DNA of 64,000 bases from Methylorubrum populi (GCF_002355515.1 NZ_AP014809.1:4984501-5048500), one strand, 5' to 3'; positions 17,844 through 28,400 are shown, numbered from the stretch's first letter. The notes: generated by a model not told the origin, from the sequence alone. A program made the numbers and translations.

Positions 17844-19850
17844 TCAGGCCCGCACCGCCGCCAGTGCCTCGGTCCGCCGCTGCTCCGTGCGGCTGACCGT
17901 TTCGGCGGGGATGTAGAAGTCGCGGTTGTAGTTGAAGGTGTGACCGATCGCGATCGCCAGGGCCGCCACGAAGGTCAGCGCCGCCAGCCACCAGATGTAC
18001 CAGATCATCGCGAAGGAGAAGGCGATGCTGACCACGCCCAGGATCACGCCGGTGGCGGTGTTCTTGGGCATGTGGATCGGCTTGTAGCCCGAGGCCGGGC
18101 GCTGGAAGCCGCGGGCCTTCATCTCCCACCACGCGTCGAGGCCGTGCACCACGGGCGTGAAGGCGAAGTTGTAGTCCGGCGGCGGCGAGGAGGTGGACCA
18201 TTCCAGCGTCCGGCCCTGCCACGGGTCACCGGTCACGTCCCGCAGCTTCTCGCGGTTTTTGATCGAGACCGCGAACTGCACGATCATGGCGCCGATGCCG
18301 ATGGCGATCAGGCCCGCGCCGATGGCGGCGACCACGAACCAGGGCTGCAGCGACGGGTCGTCGAAATGCTGGGCACGGCGGGTGACGCCCATCAGCCCCA
18401 GCACGTAGAGCGGCATGAAGGCGACGTAGAAGCCGATGGTCCAGAACCAGAAACTGACCTTGCCCCAGAACTCGTCGAGGCGGAAGCCGAAGGCTTTCGG
18501 GAACCAGTAGTTCACGCCGGCGAACATGCCGAACAGCACGCCGCCGATGATCACGTTGTGGAAGTGCGCGATCAGGAACAGCGAGTTGTGGAGCACGAAG
18601 TCGGCCGGGGGCACGGCGAGCAGCACGCCGGTCATGCCGCCGATGACGAAGGTCACCATGAAGCTGACGGTCCACAGCATCGGCACGTCGAAGCGGATCC
18701 GGCCGCGATACATCGTGAACAGCCAGTTGAAGATCTTCGCACCCGTCGGGATCGAGATGATCATCGTCGTGATGCCGAAGAACGAGTTCACGCTGGCACC
18801 CGAACCCATCGTGAAGAAGTGGTGCAGCCACACGAGGTAGGACAGGATCGTGATGACGACGGTCGCGTAGACCATCGAGGTGTAGCCGAACAGGCGCTTG
18901 CCGCAGAAGGCCGAGGTGACCTCCGAGAACACGCCGAAGGCCGGCAGGATGAGGATGTAGACCTCCGGATGACCCCAGATCCAGATGAGGTTGAAGTACA
19001 TCATCGGATTGCCGCCGAGGTCGTTCGTGAAGAAGTGCGTGCCGACGTAGCGGTCGAGGGTCAGCAGCGCGAGAACGGCGGCGAGGATCGGGAAGGCGGC
19101 CACGATGAGCACGTTGGTGCACAGCGAGGTCCAGGTGAAGATCGGCAGCTTCATCATCGACATGCCGGGCGCGCGCATCTTCACGATGGTCGCGATCAGG
19201 TTGATGCCCGACAGCGTCGTGCCGATGCCCGCGATCTGCAGGCCCCAGATGTAGTAGTCGACGCCGACCCCCGGACTCATGTCCGCGCCCGACAGCGGCG
19301 GGTAGGCGAGCCAGCCGGTGCGGGCGAACTCGCCGACGAACAGCGAGATCATGATCGTGACCGCGCCCGAGACCGTCATCCAGAACGAGAAGTTGTTCAG
19401 GAACGGGAAGGCGACGTCGCGGGCGCCGATCTGCAGCGGCACGACGTAGTTCATCAGGCCGGTGACGAAGGGCATCGCCACGAAGAAGATCATGATCACG
19501 CCGTGGGCGGTGAAGATCTGATCGTAGTGGTGCGGCGGCAGGTAGCCCTCGTTGGCGCCGAAGGCGATCGCCTGCTGCGAGCGCATCAGCAGCGCGTCGG
19601 CAAAGCCGCGCAGCAGCATCACCAGCGCCAGCACCACGTACATGATGCCGATCTTCTTATGGTCGACCGAGGTCAGCCAGTCGCGCCAGAGCGGGCCCCA
19701 GAAGCGAAAATAGGTGATTGCGGCGAGCACCGCGATCCCGGCCACGGCGACGCCTGCGAAGGTGACTTGCAGGATCGGTTCGTGGAACGGGATGTCCTCC
19801 AGCGAGAGGCGCCCGAACAGCAGGTGCTGCAGGTCCGTGTTTGCGAACAT
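17844..19850 (-). CDS. cyoB: Cytochrome bo quinol oxidase subunit I
   Basis: A 668-residue haem-copper oxidase catalytic subunit that oxidises ubiquinol, reduces oxygen to water and pumps protons. Ligands are visible: the haem histidine in [15 protein letters not shown] (about residue 105), the CuB His-Tyr region [19 protein letters not shown] (about 285), the paired CuB histidines [10 protein letters not shown] (about 333), and the haem histidines [13 protein letters not shown] (about 420). Length and the extra N-terminal helix match bo-type rather than aa3-type enzymes. Confidence 0.97.
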   Translation of the reverse strand: MFANTDLQHLLFGRLSLEDIPFHEPILQVTFAGVAVAGIAVLAAITYFRFWGPLWRDWLTSVDHKKIGIMYVVLALVMLLRGFADALLMRSQQAIAFGANEGYLPPHHYDQIFTAHGVIMIFFVAMPFVTGLMNYVVPLQIGARDVAFPFLNNFSFWMTVSGAVTIMISLFVGEFARTGWLAYPPLSGADMSPGVGVDYYIWGLQIAGIGTTLSGINLIATIVKMRAPGMSMMKLPIFTWTSLCTNVLIVAAFPILAAVLALLTLDRYVGTHFFTNDLGGNPMMYFNLIWIWGHPEVYILILPAFGVFSEVTSAFCGKRLFGYTSMVYATVVITILSYLVWLHHFFTMGSGASVNSFFGITTMIISIPTGAKIFNWLFTMYRGRIRFDVPMLWTVSFMVTFVIGGMTGVLLAVPPADFVLHNSLFLIAHFHNVIIGGVLFGMFAGVNYWFPKAFGFRLDEFWGKVSFWFWTIGFYVAFMPLYVLGLMGVTRRAQHFDDPSLQPWFVVAAIGAGLIAIGIGAMIVQFAVSIKNREKLRDVTGDPWQGRTLEWSTSSPPPDYNFAFTPVVHGLDAWWEMKARGFQRPASGYKPIHMPKNTATGVILGVVSIAFSFAMIWYIWWLAALTFVAALAIAIGHTFNYNRDFYIPAETVSRTEQRRTEALAAVRA

Positions 19851-19889
19851 GGGTCGAAACTCGTCCGTAAATCCTGAGGCGGCGACGGA

Positions 19890-21038
19890 TCAGTTGTTGG
19901 TCTGGTCGGGGGCCGGTTGGCCCTCGCCGCTCTTCTCGTGGGTCTTGCCGTCCGGCGACCCGGTCTTGGGCGACTCGCTCTTGGGGGCGCGGTGCGAGGC
20001 CGGCGTCGTCGCCCCCGGTGCCTCGTCGCCGCGCTGCGTGTGGCGGTTGTCGTACTGGAGCCGCTCGACGTTCTCGCGGCTCTCCTTGCCGGCGCCCCCC
20101 TTGGCGTCGATGGCCATCATCTCGCCCATGCACATCTTGCCGGGAACGGCGCACATGCCGACGATCTTGCTGAAGAGGCCGTCGGCGAACGTGGAGTAGT
20201 AGGTGACGGGCACCCGCTCGCTCGGGCGCTCGAGTTCGAGATAAGCATCGCGGCTCAGCTCGGAACCCTGCTGCTTCACTTTGGCAATCCACTGGTCGAA
20301 GCCGTCGCCCTCGAGCCCGTGGAACTTGAACGTCATGCGCGAGAAGCCGCTGCCGCTGTAGTGCGAGGACAGGCCTTCATACTCGCCGGCCTTGTTGATC
20401 ACCGCGTGGAGCTGCGTCTGCATGCCGGGCATGGCGTAGATCATGCCGGCGAGCGCGGGGACGTAGAAGGCGTTCATCACCGAGGAGGCGGTGATCTTGA
20501 ACTGGATCGGCCGGTTCACCGGCGCGGCCAGCTCGTTGACGGTGGCGACATTGTATTCGGGGTAGAAGAACAGCCACTTCCAATCGAGGGCGACGACCTG
20601 CACCTCGAGCGGCTTCACATCCGCCGCGACCGGCTTGCCGGGCTCGATGCGCGAGAGCGGCCGGAACGGGTCGAGGGTGTGGGTGCTGATCCAGGTCAAC
20701 GCGCCGAGCGCGATGATGATCATCAGCGGCGCGGTCCAGATCACCACCTCGAGTCCGGTCGAGTGGTCCCAGTCGGGATCGTGGCGGGCGGCCGTGTTCG
20801 AGGCGCGGTAGCGCCACGCGAACAGCAGGGTCAGCACGATCACGGGCACGATGATGAGCAGCATCAGGCCCGTCGAGGCGAGGACGAGGTTGCGCTGCTG
20901 CACGGCGATGTCGCCGGAGGGCTGCATCACCACGAGGTTGCAGCCGGCGAGCAGCCCGAACAGGGGCAGCAGGACAAGGCCCCTCAGGATCCGGCGCGCG
21001 GAGCCTGCACGGGCTCTCAGTGAACGGTCGGCGGTCAT
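19890..21038 (-). CDS. cyoA: Cytochrome bo quinol oxidase subunit II
   Basis: A lipoprotein of about 382 residues. The signal ends in LFGLLAGCN (lipobox), followed by two membrane helices (ASTGLMLLIIVPVIVLTLLF and VIWTAPLMIIIALGALTWIS) and a cupredoxin domain (VQVVALDWKWLFFYPEYN to SGSGFSRMTFKFHG). The CuA ligands of cytochrome c oxidases are absent, as expected for a quinol oxidase. A charged, Pro-rich tail of about 60 residues follows. An in-frame ATG at 21059 is the alternative start. It is followed by cyoB after 39 bp. Confidence 0.93.
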   Translation of the reverse strand: MTADRSLRARAGSARRILRGLVLLPLFGLLAGCNLVVMQPSGDIAVQQRNLVLASTGLMLLIIVPVIVLTLLFAWRYRASNTAARHDPDWDHSTGLEVVIWTAPLMIIIALGALTWISTHTLDPFRPLSRIEPGKPVAADVKPLEVQVVALDWKWLFFYPEYNVATVNELAAPVNRPIQFKITASSVMNAFYVPALAGMIYAMPGMQTQLHAVINKAGEYEGLSSHYSGSGFSRMTFKFHGLEGDGFDQWIAKVKQQGSELSRDAYLELERPSERVPVTYYSTFADGLFSKIVGMCAVPGKMCMGEMMAIDAKGGAGKESRENVERLQYDNRHTQRGDEAPGATTPASHRAPKSESPKTGSPDGKTHEKSGEGQPAPDQTNN

Positions 21039-21156
21039 GGCCACGAATCTTCGTTCCATCACAAGGGCCGCGCGGGCATCTTCCCGCGCGGCGACGGTTC
21101 GTTTCTCACAAGGCTCCGCGCGGCGAGAGGCACACTCCGCCCGCGGGCCGAAACCA

Positions 21157-22491
21157 TCACATCTGGCGCATCTCGGAGCGATCGAGCGAGAGCGCGAGCA
21201 GCGTCGCCAGGGCACCCGACAGCAGGTACACGCCGACCATGGCGAGCCCGTAGGCGGTGGAGAGGTACAGCACCACGAGGGGCGCGAATCCGGCACCGAA
21301 CAGCCAGGCGAGGTCGGAGGTCAGCGCCGCGCCGGTGTAGCGGTAGCGCGCGCCGAGCCGCGAGGTCACGGCGCCGGCGGTCTGGCCGTAGGACAGGCCG
21401 AGCAGCATGAAGCCGATATTGACGTAGATCGTCTGGCCGATGGCGTTCTCGCCGAAGATCAGCGGCGCCAGGATGCTGCCGCAGGCGAACACGGCGATCA
21501 GCCCGGCGCTGATGAGCAGCACGTTGCGGCGCCCGATCTGGTCGGCGATCAGGCCCGAGGCGGCGACGGCGCCGGCGCAGATCAGCGCACCGGAGAACTG
21601 CACCATCAGGAAGTCGCCGGCGGAACGGTCGCTCGACAGGGCGAGCCACGCGATCGGGAAGATCGTGACGAGGTGGAACAGAGCGAAGCTCGCCAGCGGC
21701 ACGAAGGCACCGATCCACACGTCGAGGGCGTGATGGCGGGCGAGGTCGACGACGCTGACCGGTTCCAGCCGGCCCTTGTCGAGCAGGCGGGTGAATTCGG
21801 GGGTGGCGACGAGCCTGAGCCGGGCGAACAGGGCCACGACGTTGATGGTGAAGGCGCAGAAGAACGGGAAGCGCCAGCCCCAGTCGGTGAAGTCCTCCGG
21901 GGTCAGGTTGACGGCGAAGAACGCGAACAGGGCGCTCGCCACCATGAAGCCGAATGGCGCGCCGAGCTGCGGGAGCGACGCATACCAGCCGCGGCGCTCG
22001 CGCGGGGCGTTGAGGGCCAGCAGCGAGGCCATCCCGTCCCAGGCGCCCCCGAGCGCGAAGCCCTGCGCCACCCGCAGGATCGCGAGCAGCTCGATGGCGA
22101 CGGCGCCGATCGAGTTGTAGCTCGGCAGGAAGCTGATCGCCGCGGTCGAGCCGCCGAGCAGGAACAGGGCGGCGGTGAGCTTCACCCCGCGCCCGTGCCG
22201 CTTGTGCACCCACATGAAGAAGATCGACCCGAGCGGGCGGGCGACGAAGGCGAGCGCGAAGATGGCGAAGGAGTAGAGCGTGCCCGTCAGGGGATCGGCG
22301 AAGGGGAAGAACACCTTCGGGAACACCAGCACCGAGGCGATGCCGAACACGAAGAAGTCGAAATATTCCGAGGCCCGCCCGATCACCACGCCGAGCGCGA
22401 TGTCGTTCGGGCTGACGTCGTGATGGCTCATGGCCACCTGCGCGTCGCGCTCGAGCGGATGGGAATTGGCGGTGGCGTGGTCGGGGGTCAT
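21157..22491 (-). CDS. MFS transporter (metabolite:proton symporter family), first gene of cyo operon
   Basis: A 444-residue, 12-helix carrier. It begins MTPDHATANSHPLER and has the family signature GRASEYFDFFVFGIASVLVF, the loop motif RPLGSIFFMWVHKRHGRGVK and, in the second half, LIADQIGRRNVLLI. The length and the EYFDFF motif are those of the citrate/proline/ShiA-type symporters. It lies about 120 bp upstream of cyoA in the same direction, a pairing found near cyo operons in other Rhizobiales. The substrate is not evident; an organic acid is a guess. Confidence 0.88.
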   Translation of the reverse strand: MTPDHATANSHPLERDAQVAMSHHDVSPNDIALGVVIGRASEYFDFFVFGIASVLVFPKVFFPFADPLTGTLYSFAIFALAFVARPLGSIFFMWVHKRHGRGVKLTAALFLLGGSTAAISFLPSYNSIGAVAIELLAILRVAQGFALGGAWDGMASLLALNAPRERRGWYASLPQLGAPFGFMVASALFAFFAVNLTPEDFTDWGWRFPFFCAFTINVVALFARLRLVATPEFTRLLDKGRLEPVSVVDLARHHALDVWIGAFVPLASFALFHLVTIFPIAWLALSSDRSAGDFLMVQFSGALICAGAVAASGLIADQIGRRNVLLISAGLIAVFACGSILAPLIFGENAIGQTIYVNIGFMLLGLSYGQTAGAVTSRLGARYRYTGAALTSDLAWLFGAGFAPLVVLYLSTAYGLAMVGVYLLSGALATLLALSLDRSEMRQM

Positions 22492-22642
22492 CGCGGGCAG
22501 CCGGCTCGCCTGAAGGTACGATCGAAGCCGCCTTGCCGCGGCGTTCGGCACGTGCCTAGCGGATGGGTTGACATACGAAAAGAGAATTTGGCGTCGCAAT
22601 AGGCCGCACAGCCCGGCTATGCAAGCAGGACAGGGATACGGC

Positions 22643-22679
22643 GTTTACGCGCGCTTATGGCGGATTGATGCGCGTAAAC
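22643..22679. promoter_or_regulatory. Inverted repeat upstream of the MFS-cyo operon
   Basis: Perfect 10-bp arms GTTTACGCGC (22643-22652) and GCGCGTAAAC (22670-22679), separated by 17 bases, about 150 to 190 bp upstream of the MFS start and about 120 bp downstream of the RND pump stop. It could be an operator for the cyo operon or a weak terminator of the efflux operon. The surrounding 22500-22797 region holds no gene that I can support. Confidence 0.45.
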
Positions 22680-22797
22680 TGCATAATAGATCCGGATTTA
22701 TCCTGATCGACAGCACATCCCGGCCCGCCGACGGAGTGAGCGCACCAAATCCGCCGAATCCGGCCAGGGACCGGATCAGCAGATTCGGCAGCATCCG

Positions 22798-25700
22798 TCA
22801 GTGCGCGGCGGCGGCGCGGCTTTCGGTCGCCGTGCCCCGCGGCGGCGCCTTGATCCGGTACCAGCCGACATAGAGTGCGGGCAGGAACAGCAGCGTCAGC
22901 GCCGTCGCGGCCAGGATGCCGCCGATCATCGCGTAGGCCATGGGACCCCAGAACACCTCGCGGGCGATCGGGATCAGGCCGAGGCTCGCCGCCGCCGCCG
23001 TGAGCAGGATCGGCCGCATGCGGTGGCGGGTGGCCTCCACCACGGCGTCCCACGGTGCCATCCCCTCCGCCTCGCATTCCTCGATCTGGCTCACCAGGAT
23101 CACGGCGTTGCGCACGATGATGCCGATGAGCGCCAGGATGCCGAGGATCGCCACGAAGCCCATCGGCTTGTCGAACAGCAGCAGCGCCGGCACCACGCCG
23201 ATCAGCCCGAGCGGCGCCACGGAGAACACCAGGAACAGCTTCTGGAAGCTCTGCAGCTGGATCATCAGGAAGAAGGCCATGGCCAGCAGCATCACCGGCA
23301 CCACGGCGGCGATCGGTCCCTGGCCCTTGCCCGCCTCCTCGACCGCGCCGCCGGTCGCCAGCGTGTAGCCCTCCGGCAGCGCCTTCACGTAGGCGTCGAT
23401 GGCGGGCTGGAGCGCGGCGACGACGGTGGGAGGCTGCGTCGCGTCGTTGATGGTGGCGCGCACCGTCAGCGTCGGCACCCGGTCGCGGCGCCAGACGATC
23501 GGCTGTTCCAGGTCGTAGTCGATCTTGGCGAAGGCCAGGATCGGCACGACCGAGCCGTTGGAGAGGGCGACCTGAAGGCTCTGGAGCGTGTCGAGCGAGG
23601 TCCGCTCGACGGTCCGCGCCCGGCCGACCACGTTCACGAGGTAGATCGAATCGCGCACCTGCGTGATCGCCTGGCCGCCGACGATGCCGTTGAGGATGCC
23701 GGCGATGTCCTGGCTGGTGACGCCGAGCTGACGCGCCTTGTCCTGCAGGATCTCGACGCGCAGCACCTTGCCCGGCTCGTTCCAGTCGAAGGTCGGCACG
23801 GCCAGCCGCTTGTCGGTGGCCACCACGTCGGCGAGCTTGAGCGCGAGGCGGCGCACCTCCTGCACGTCGGGGCCGGAGAGGCGGTACTGGATCGGGCGGC
23901 CCACGGGGGGGCCGAGATTGAGCGGCTGCACCAGCACGTCGGTGCCGACGAAGTCGCGCCGGCCGATTCGCTGCAGGCGCTTGATGACCTCGTCGCGCAC
24001 CGCGAGCGACTTCGTGACGATCACGATCTGCCCGTAGAAGGCGTTGGCGAGCTGCTGGTCGAGGGGCAGGTAGAAGCGCACCGCGCCCTGGCCGACATAG
24101 GAGGACCAGCGCTCGATATCGGGGTCGTCCTTCAGATGGGCCTCGAAGCGGTCCATCTGCGCCCGCGTCTCGGTGATCGTGGCGTTCTGCGGCAGGGTCA
24201 GGTCGACCAGCACCTCGGAGCGGTCGGAGGACGGGAAGAACTGCTGCTGCACGTGGCCCATCCCGACCACGGCCAGCCCCATCAGGGCGACGCAGACGAT
24301 CACGGTGATCCAGCGGAGCCGCATCGCGACCCGCAGCACCGCCATGAAGGCGCGAGTGAACAGCCCCTGCTTCTCCGAATGGTGCTTCATGGTCTTCGGG
24401 AGAATGGTCACGCCGAGCAGCGGCGCGAACAGCACCGCGACCACCCAGGAGACCAGCAGCGAGGCGGCGATCACCACGAACAGCGAGTAGGTGTACTCGC
24501 CGGCGGAAGAGCCGTTGAAGCCGATCGGCAGGAAGCCCGCCACCGTCACCAGCGTGCCGGTGAGCATCGGGAAGGCGGTGGAGGTGTAGGCGTAGGTCGC
24601 CGCCTTCTTCAGGTTGTCGCCGAGTTCGAGGCGGGCCACCATCATCTCGACGGTGATCATCGCGTCGTCGACGAGGAGCCCGAGCGCGATGATGAGCGCG
24701 CCGAGCGAGATGCGCTGCAGCGTCACGCCCATGATCTGCATGATGACGAAGACGATGGCGAGCACGAGCGGGATCGAGACCGCGACGACGAGCCCGGCGC
24801 GCAGGCCGAGGCTGACGAAGCTCACCACCAGCACGATGACGACCGCCTCGACGAGCGCCTTGGTGAAACCGCCGACCGCCTCCTCGACGATCTTGGGTTG
24901 GTCCGAGACGAGGTGGATGCCGACGCCGATGGGCAGCTTGCCCTCGACGACGTGCATGCGCTCCTTCAGATCCTCGCCGAACTTCAGGAGGTTGGCGTTC
25001 GGGCGCATGGCGATGGCGAGTCCGATCGCCGGCTTGCCGTCGACGCGGAACAGGGCGGCCGGCGGGTCCTCGTAGCCGCGGGAGATCTCGGCGACGTCGG
25101 CGAGGCGGAAGAACCGGTCGTTGAAGCGCAGGTTGACGTTTCGCAGCGACTCCTCGGAGCTGAACTGGCCGCTGACGCGAAGGCTCACCCGCTCCGGTCC
25201 CGCCTGGACCACGCCGGAGGCGGCCACCGCGTTCTGCGATTGCAGCGCCTTGATCAGGGCCTGGATGTCGATGCCGTAGCCCGCGAGCTTGCGGGTGGAG
25301 AAGTCGAGATAGATCGTCTCGCCCTGCACGCCCATCAGCAGGGTCTTGCCGATATTGGGCACCTTGAGGATCTCGGTGCGCACCCCCTCGACATAGTCGC
25401 GCAACTGCCGGTGGGTCAGGCCGTCGGCGGTGAAGGCGTAGACGTTGCCGTAGACGTCGCCGAACTCGTCGTTGAAGGCCGGGCCCTGCACCCCTTGCGG
25501 AAAGGTGTGCTGGATGTCGCCCAGGCGCTTGCGCACCTGATAGAAGGCGGGCTGGATCTCCTCCTTCCGCGTCGTGTCGCGGAACTGCACGAACACCGTC
25601 GCCTGTCCCGGCGTGGTGTAGCTCCGCACGTAATCGAGGGCGTTGATCTGCTGCAGCTCCTTCTCGATCCGGTCGGTGACCTGATCGAGGGTGTCCTTGA

Positions 25701-25875
25701 TCGTGGCGCCGGGCCAGCTCGCCTGGACCACCATGGTCTTGATGGCGAAGGGCGGATCCTCCTCGCGGCCGAGCCGGGAATAGGCCATCACGCCGGCGAC
25801 CAGGCAGACGAGCATCAGGAACCAGACCAGCGAACGGTGGCCGAGCGCCCAATCGGAAAGGTTGAAGTCCTTCAC
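22798..25875 (-). CDS. RND-type multidrug efflux permease
   Basis: A 1025-residue inner-membrane proton/drug antiporter. It begins with helix WALGHRSLVWFLMLVCLVAG; periplasmic loops after helices 1 and 7 contain GREEDPPFAIKTMVVQASWPGA and FFPSSDRSEVLVDLTLPQNA. The proton-relay motif GLLVDDAMITVEMM (about residue 405) and RISLGALIIALG are intact. The full set of 12 helices is there. It is the third gene after two periplasmic adaptors; no outer-membrane TolC-like gene follows, so one from elsewhere would be used. Substrates cannot be read from sequence. Confidence 0.94.
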   Translation of the reverse strand: MKDFNLSDWALGHRSLVWFLMLVCLVAGVMAYSRLGREEDPPFAIKTMVVQASWPGATIKDTLDQVTDRIEKELQQINALDYVRSYTTPGQATVFVQFRDTTRKEEIQPAFYQVRKRLGDIQHTFPQGVQGPAFNDEFGDVYGNVYAFTADGLTHRQLRDYVEGVRTEILKVPNIGKTLLMGVQGETIYLDFSTRKLAGYGIDIQALIKALQSQNAVAASGVVQAGPERVSLRVSGQFSSEESLRNVNLRFNDRFFRLADVAEISRGYEDPPAALFRVDGKPAIGLAIAMRPNANLLKFGEDLKERMHVVEGKLPIGVGIHLVSDQPKIVEEAVGGFTKALVEAVVIVLVVSFVSLGLRAGLVVAVSIPLVLAIVFVIMQIMGVTLQRISLGALIIALGLLVDDAMITVEMMVARLELGDNLKKAATYAYTSTAFPMLTGTLVTVAGFLPIGFNGSSAGEYTYSLFVVIAASLLVSWVVAVLFAPLLGVTILPKTMKHHSEKQGLFTRAFMAVLRVAMRLRWITVIVCVALMGLAVVGMGHVQQQFFPSSDRSEVLVDLTLPQNATITETRAQMDRFEAHLKDDPDIERWSSYVGQGAVRFYLPLDQQLANAFYGQIVIVTKSLAVRDEVIKRLQRIGRRDFVGTDVLVQPLNLGPPVGRPIQYRLSGPDVQEVRRLALKLADVVATDKRLAVPTFDWNEPGKVLRVEILQDKARQLGVTSQDIAGILNGIVGGQAITQVRDSIYLVNVVGRARTVERTSLDTLQSLQVALSNGSVVPILAFAKIDYDLEQPIVWRRDRVPTLTVRATINDATQPPTVVAALQPAIDAYVKALPEGYTLATGGAVEEAGKGQGPIAAVVPVMLLAMAFFLMIQLQSFQKLFLVFSVAPLGLIGVVPALLLFDKPMGFVAILGILALIGIIVRNAVILVSQIEECEAEGMAPWDAVVEATRHRMRPILLTAAAASLGLIPIAREVFWGPMAYAMIGGILAATALTLLFLPALYVGWYRIKAPPRGTATESRAAAAH

Positions 25876-25926
25876 GCGCGAAAAACCTTTGCGGCTCTCT
25901 TGCCGGGATTGCTGCCGGGTTCCGGC

Positions 25927-27054
25927 TCAGTTGCGGTCGTCGGCCAGCCGGACGGTCTGGCCGTCGCGCAGGGAGTGGACGCCCGCCACCACGACCCGCT
26001 CGCCGGGTTTCAGCCCCGCGCGAACGGCGACGCGCCCGTGCCGGTCCGGCCGGTCGCCGTCGAGGGTGACATCGCGGCGCTCGACGTGCCGGTCGCCCGC
26101 CGCCTTGTCCGCATCGGCCTCCCCCGGCTGGCCGGCCTCCGGCACGATCCAGACCGAGCGGCGCCCGTCGGCGTCGAGGAGCGCGGTGGCCGGCAGGATG
26201 AAGCGGCGCTCGGTGCTGCGCTCCAGCGCGACGGTGATGGTGGCCCCGAGCCGGAAGGCGGGACCGGGCTCCTCCAGGGTCAGGCGGACGCGGCGGGTCC
26301 GGGTGCCGGATTCGGCGAAGGGGGCGACCTCGCGCACCCGGCCGCGGGCGGTGATCTCCGGCGCGCTCTGGAGCACCACCGTGAACAGGCCGTCCTTGGG
26401 CATGGCGCCGGTCAGCGTCTCGGGAATGTCGACCACCGCCTCGCGGGTCTCGGGCCGGGCGAGCGTGACGATCCCCTGGCCCGGGCTCACCACCTGCCCG
26501 ATCTCGGCGAGCCGCTGGGTGACGACGCCATCGAAATCGGCGTGCAGCTCGGTGTAGCCGATCTGGTCGCGGGCCTTCTGCAGGCTGGCCCCGGCCTGGG
26601 CGAGGCGGGCCTGGGCGGTGTCGCGCCGGGCCACCGCCGCGTCGAGCTGGGCCTGGGTGACGTTGCCGCCTTCCATCAGCCGCCGCGTGCGCGCCTCGGT
26701 GGCCGTCGCGTTCTCGGCCTGAGCCTTGGCGTCGGCCAGTTCCGCCTCGGCCCGGCTGAGGTCGAACCGTGAGACGATCGGGTCGAGGGCCGCGAGCCGC
26801 TGGTCCTTCTTCACGACATCGCCGACGGTGACGTCGCGGGCCACCACCCGGCCACCGATCTGAAAGCCGAGCTGCGACTGGTAGCGCGGCTCGACCGTGC
26901 CGGCGAAGGGGCCGAAGATCTCGCTGTCGGTGGGCTGCGCCAGGGTGGTCAGGACCGGCCGCACCGGCGGCGGCGGCGCCTCCTGTGACGGCTGGCAGGC
27001 GGTGAGTAGAGAGGCGCCGACGACGAGGATAGCGACGAGGGGCGCCCACTTCAT
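25927..27054 (-). CDS. RND efflux periplasmic adaptor, lipoprotein
   Basis: A 375-residue membrane-fusion protein with a lipoprotein signal (LVVGASLLTACQ), a biotinyl-lipoyl-like domain (GGRVVARDVTVGDVVKKDQ), a coiled-coil hairpin (DLSRAEAELADAKAQAENAT to ASLQKARDQIGYTELHADFD), and a beta-barrel/membrane-proximal region. Its start overlaps the stop of the upstream adaptor (ATGA). It feeds into the RND permease 51 bp downstream. Confidence 0.92.
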   Translation of the reverse strand: MKWAPLVAILVVGASLLTACQPSQEAPPPPVRPVLTTLAQPTDSEIFGPFAGTVEPRYQSQLGFQIGGRVVARDVTVGDVVKKDQRLAALDPIVSRFDLSRAEAELADAKAQAENATATEARTRRLMEGGNVTQAQLDAAVARRDTAQARLAQAGASLQKARDQIGYTELHADFDGVVTQRLAEIGQVVSPGQGIVTLARPETREAVVDIPETLTGAMPKDGLFTVVLQSAPEITARGRVREVAPFAESGTRTRRVRLTLEEPGPAFRLGATITVALERSTERRFILPATALLDADGRRSVWIVPEAGQPGEADADKAAGDRHVERRDVTLDGDRPDRHGRVAVRAGLKPGERVVVAGVHSLRDGQTVRLADDRN

Positions 27055-28214
27055 TGTCCGTCCTCCCCCGCCGCGGATCTCCTGGTGTCTCGCGCGCGCT
27101 CCTGCCCCGCCAGCGCGACCTGCTGTCCGGGACGCAGGAACTGGATGCCGGCGGTCACCACCGCCTCGCCGGGCTCGACGCCGCCCTTGAGCACGATGTC
27201 GTCGAAGCCGTAGCGGTCGATCTCGATCGTGCGGACCGCGACCGTGCCGGTCTTGGCCTCGTAGATCCACACCGCCGGGCGGTCGTCGAAGCGGTAGAGC
27301 GCCGACCAGGGCAGCACCACCGCCTCGCGCGAGGCGAAGCGGCCCCGGCCGATCACCACGGCGCCGAGCGACATGGCGGGCGGCGTCCGCTCGAGGCCGA
27401 CCTTGACCCGCACCGTGCCGCTCGCCGCGTCTACCGTCGGCGAAATCTCGCGCACATGCCCCTTCGCCGCCACCGTGGGGTCCGACTGGAGGGTGACCTG
27501 AATCGTCTTGTCGCCGGGCGGGTGGGCGGTCAGCGCCTCGTAGACGTTGAACACCGCGTCGCGCGGTCCGTCCTGGGCCAGCACCATCACCGCCTGTCCC
27601 GACTGCACCACCTGCCCGACCTCGAAGGTCCGGCTCAGGACGATGCCGGGCACGCCCGCGCGCAGCTCCGTGTAGGAGAGCTGCTCCTCTGCGGTGCCGA
27701 GCGCCGCCCTGGCCGAATCGACCGCGGCCTGGGAGGTGCGCAATTGCTGCTCGGCGTTGTCGTAGGCCGGACGCGTGGTGTAGCCGCCGCTGATGAGCTG
27801 CTTCTGGCGCTCGAAGGTCACCTTGGCCTGGGTGAGCTGCGCCTCCGCCGAGGCCAGGGCGGCGCGGGCATTGTCGAGATTGGCGCGCTGCACCAGCGGT
27901 TCCAGTACCGCGAGCACCTGATCGGCGGCGACGTGGTCGCCGACCTCGACCCGGCGCTCGGCGACCTTGCCGTTGGTGCGGAAGGCGACGTTGGTCTGAG
28001 CCTGAGCCTGGACGTCGCCGGTCAGCACTACGTCCGAGGTGACGGGCTCCTTCTTCGCCGTCACCACGCGCACCATCACCACCGACGGGTTCTCCGCCTC
28101 CGGGAGGGCGGAGGCGGCCGATGCGGGCGTTGGGAGAGCCGCGGTCGCGAGAAGGGCCGACAAGACGGCCGCGCGTGCGGTTGCGGTGAGGATGGGGCGT
28201 CGCCCTGAGGACAT
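27051..28214 (-). CDS. RND efflux periplasmic adaptor (first of two)
   Basis: A 387-residue membrane-fusion protein with a signal peptide ending in LPTPASAAS. It has lipoyl-like halves (TNGKVAERRVEVGDHVAADQ), a coiled-coil hairpin (RANLDNARAALASAEAQLTQ onward), and the barrel domain (AVVLPWSALYRFDDRPAVWI). Start at 28214. Two non-identical adaptors with one permease is a known layout (VexM/TriABC-like pumps). Expression is probably controlled by the divergent TetR gene and the palindrome at 28387. Confidence 0.91.
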   Translation of the reverse strand: MSSGRRPILTATARAAVLSALLATAALPTPASAASALPEAENPSVVMVRVVTAKKEPVTSDVVLTGDVQAQAQTNVAFRTNGKVAERRVEVGDHVAADQVLAVLEPLVQRANLDNARAALASAEAQLTQAKVTFERQKQLISGGYTTRPAYDNAEQQLRTSQAAVDSARAALGTAEEQLSYTELRAGVPGIVLSRTFEVGQVVQSGQAVMVLAQDGPRDAVFNVYEALTAHPPGDKTIQVTLQSDPTVAAKGHVREISPTVDAASGTVRVKVGLERTPPAMSLGAVVIGRGRFASREAVVLPWSALYRFDDRPAVWIYEAKTGTVAVRTIEIDRYGFDDIVLKGGVEPGEAVVTAGIQFLRPGQQVALAGQERARDTRRSAAGEDGQ

Positions 28215-28386
28215 CGGCCGAGCTTCCGGGCAGGGAGTGGAGCTTGAGACGGGACTTGGTGGGACGCTGCGTGATTTGGACCAGGACTCGAACCGGACTT
28301 GAACCGGAATCCGGACACGGGAGGGCCCGGGCGACCAATTCCGACGAGCCCGCTTTCGCGGCGCAGGCTTATCGCGTATCTTACCG

Positions 28387-28400
28387 ACCGTCCAGACGGT
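28387..28400. promoter_or_regulatory. Palindromic operator between RND operon and TetR gene
   Basis: The sequence ACCGTCCAGACGGT is a perfect 14-bp palindrome with a 2-bp centre, embedded in TACCGACC...TTTTTA, very like known TetR-family efflux operators. It lies in the divergent intergenic region, 173 bp from the adaptor start and 128 bp from the regulator start. Confidence 0.7.

Noticed and set aside
22655..27049. Very long minus-strand open frame across the RND pump and adaptor genes
   Set aside because: It is an alternative frame of the same strand; the translation is Arg/Pro/Gly-rich with no domain, while the overlapping frames give complete RND proteins.
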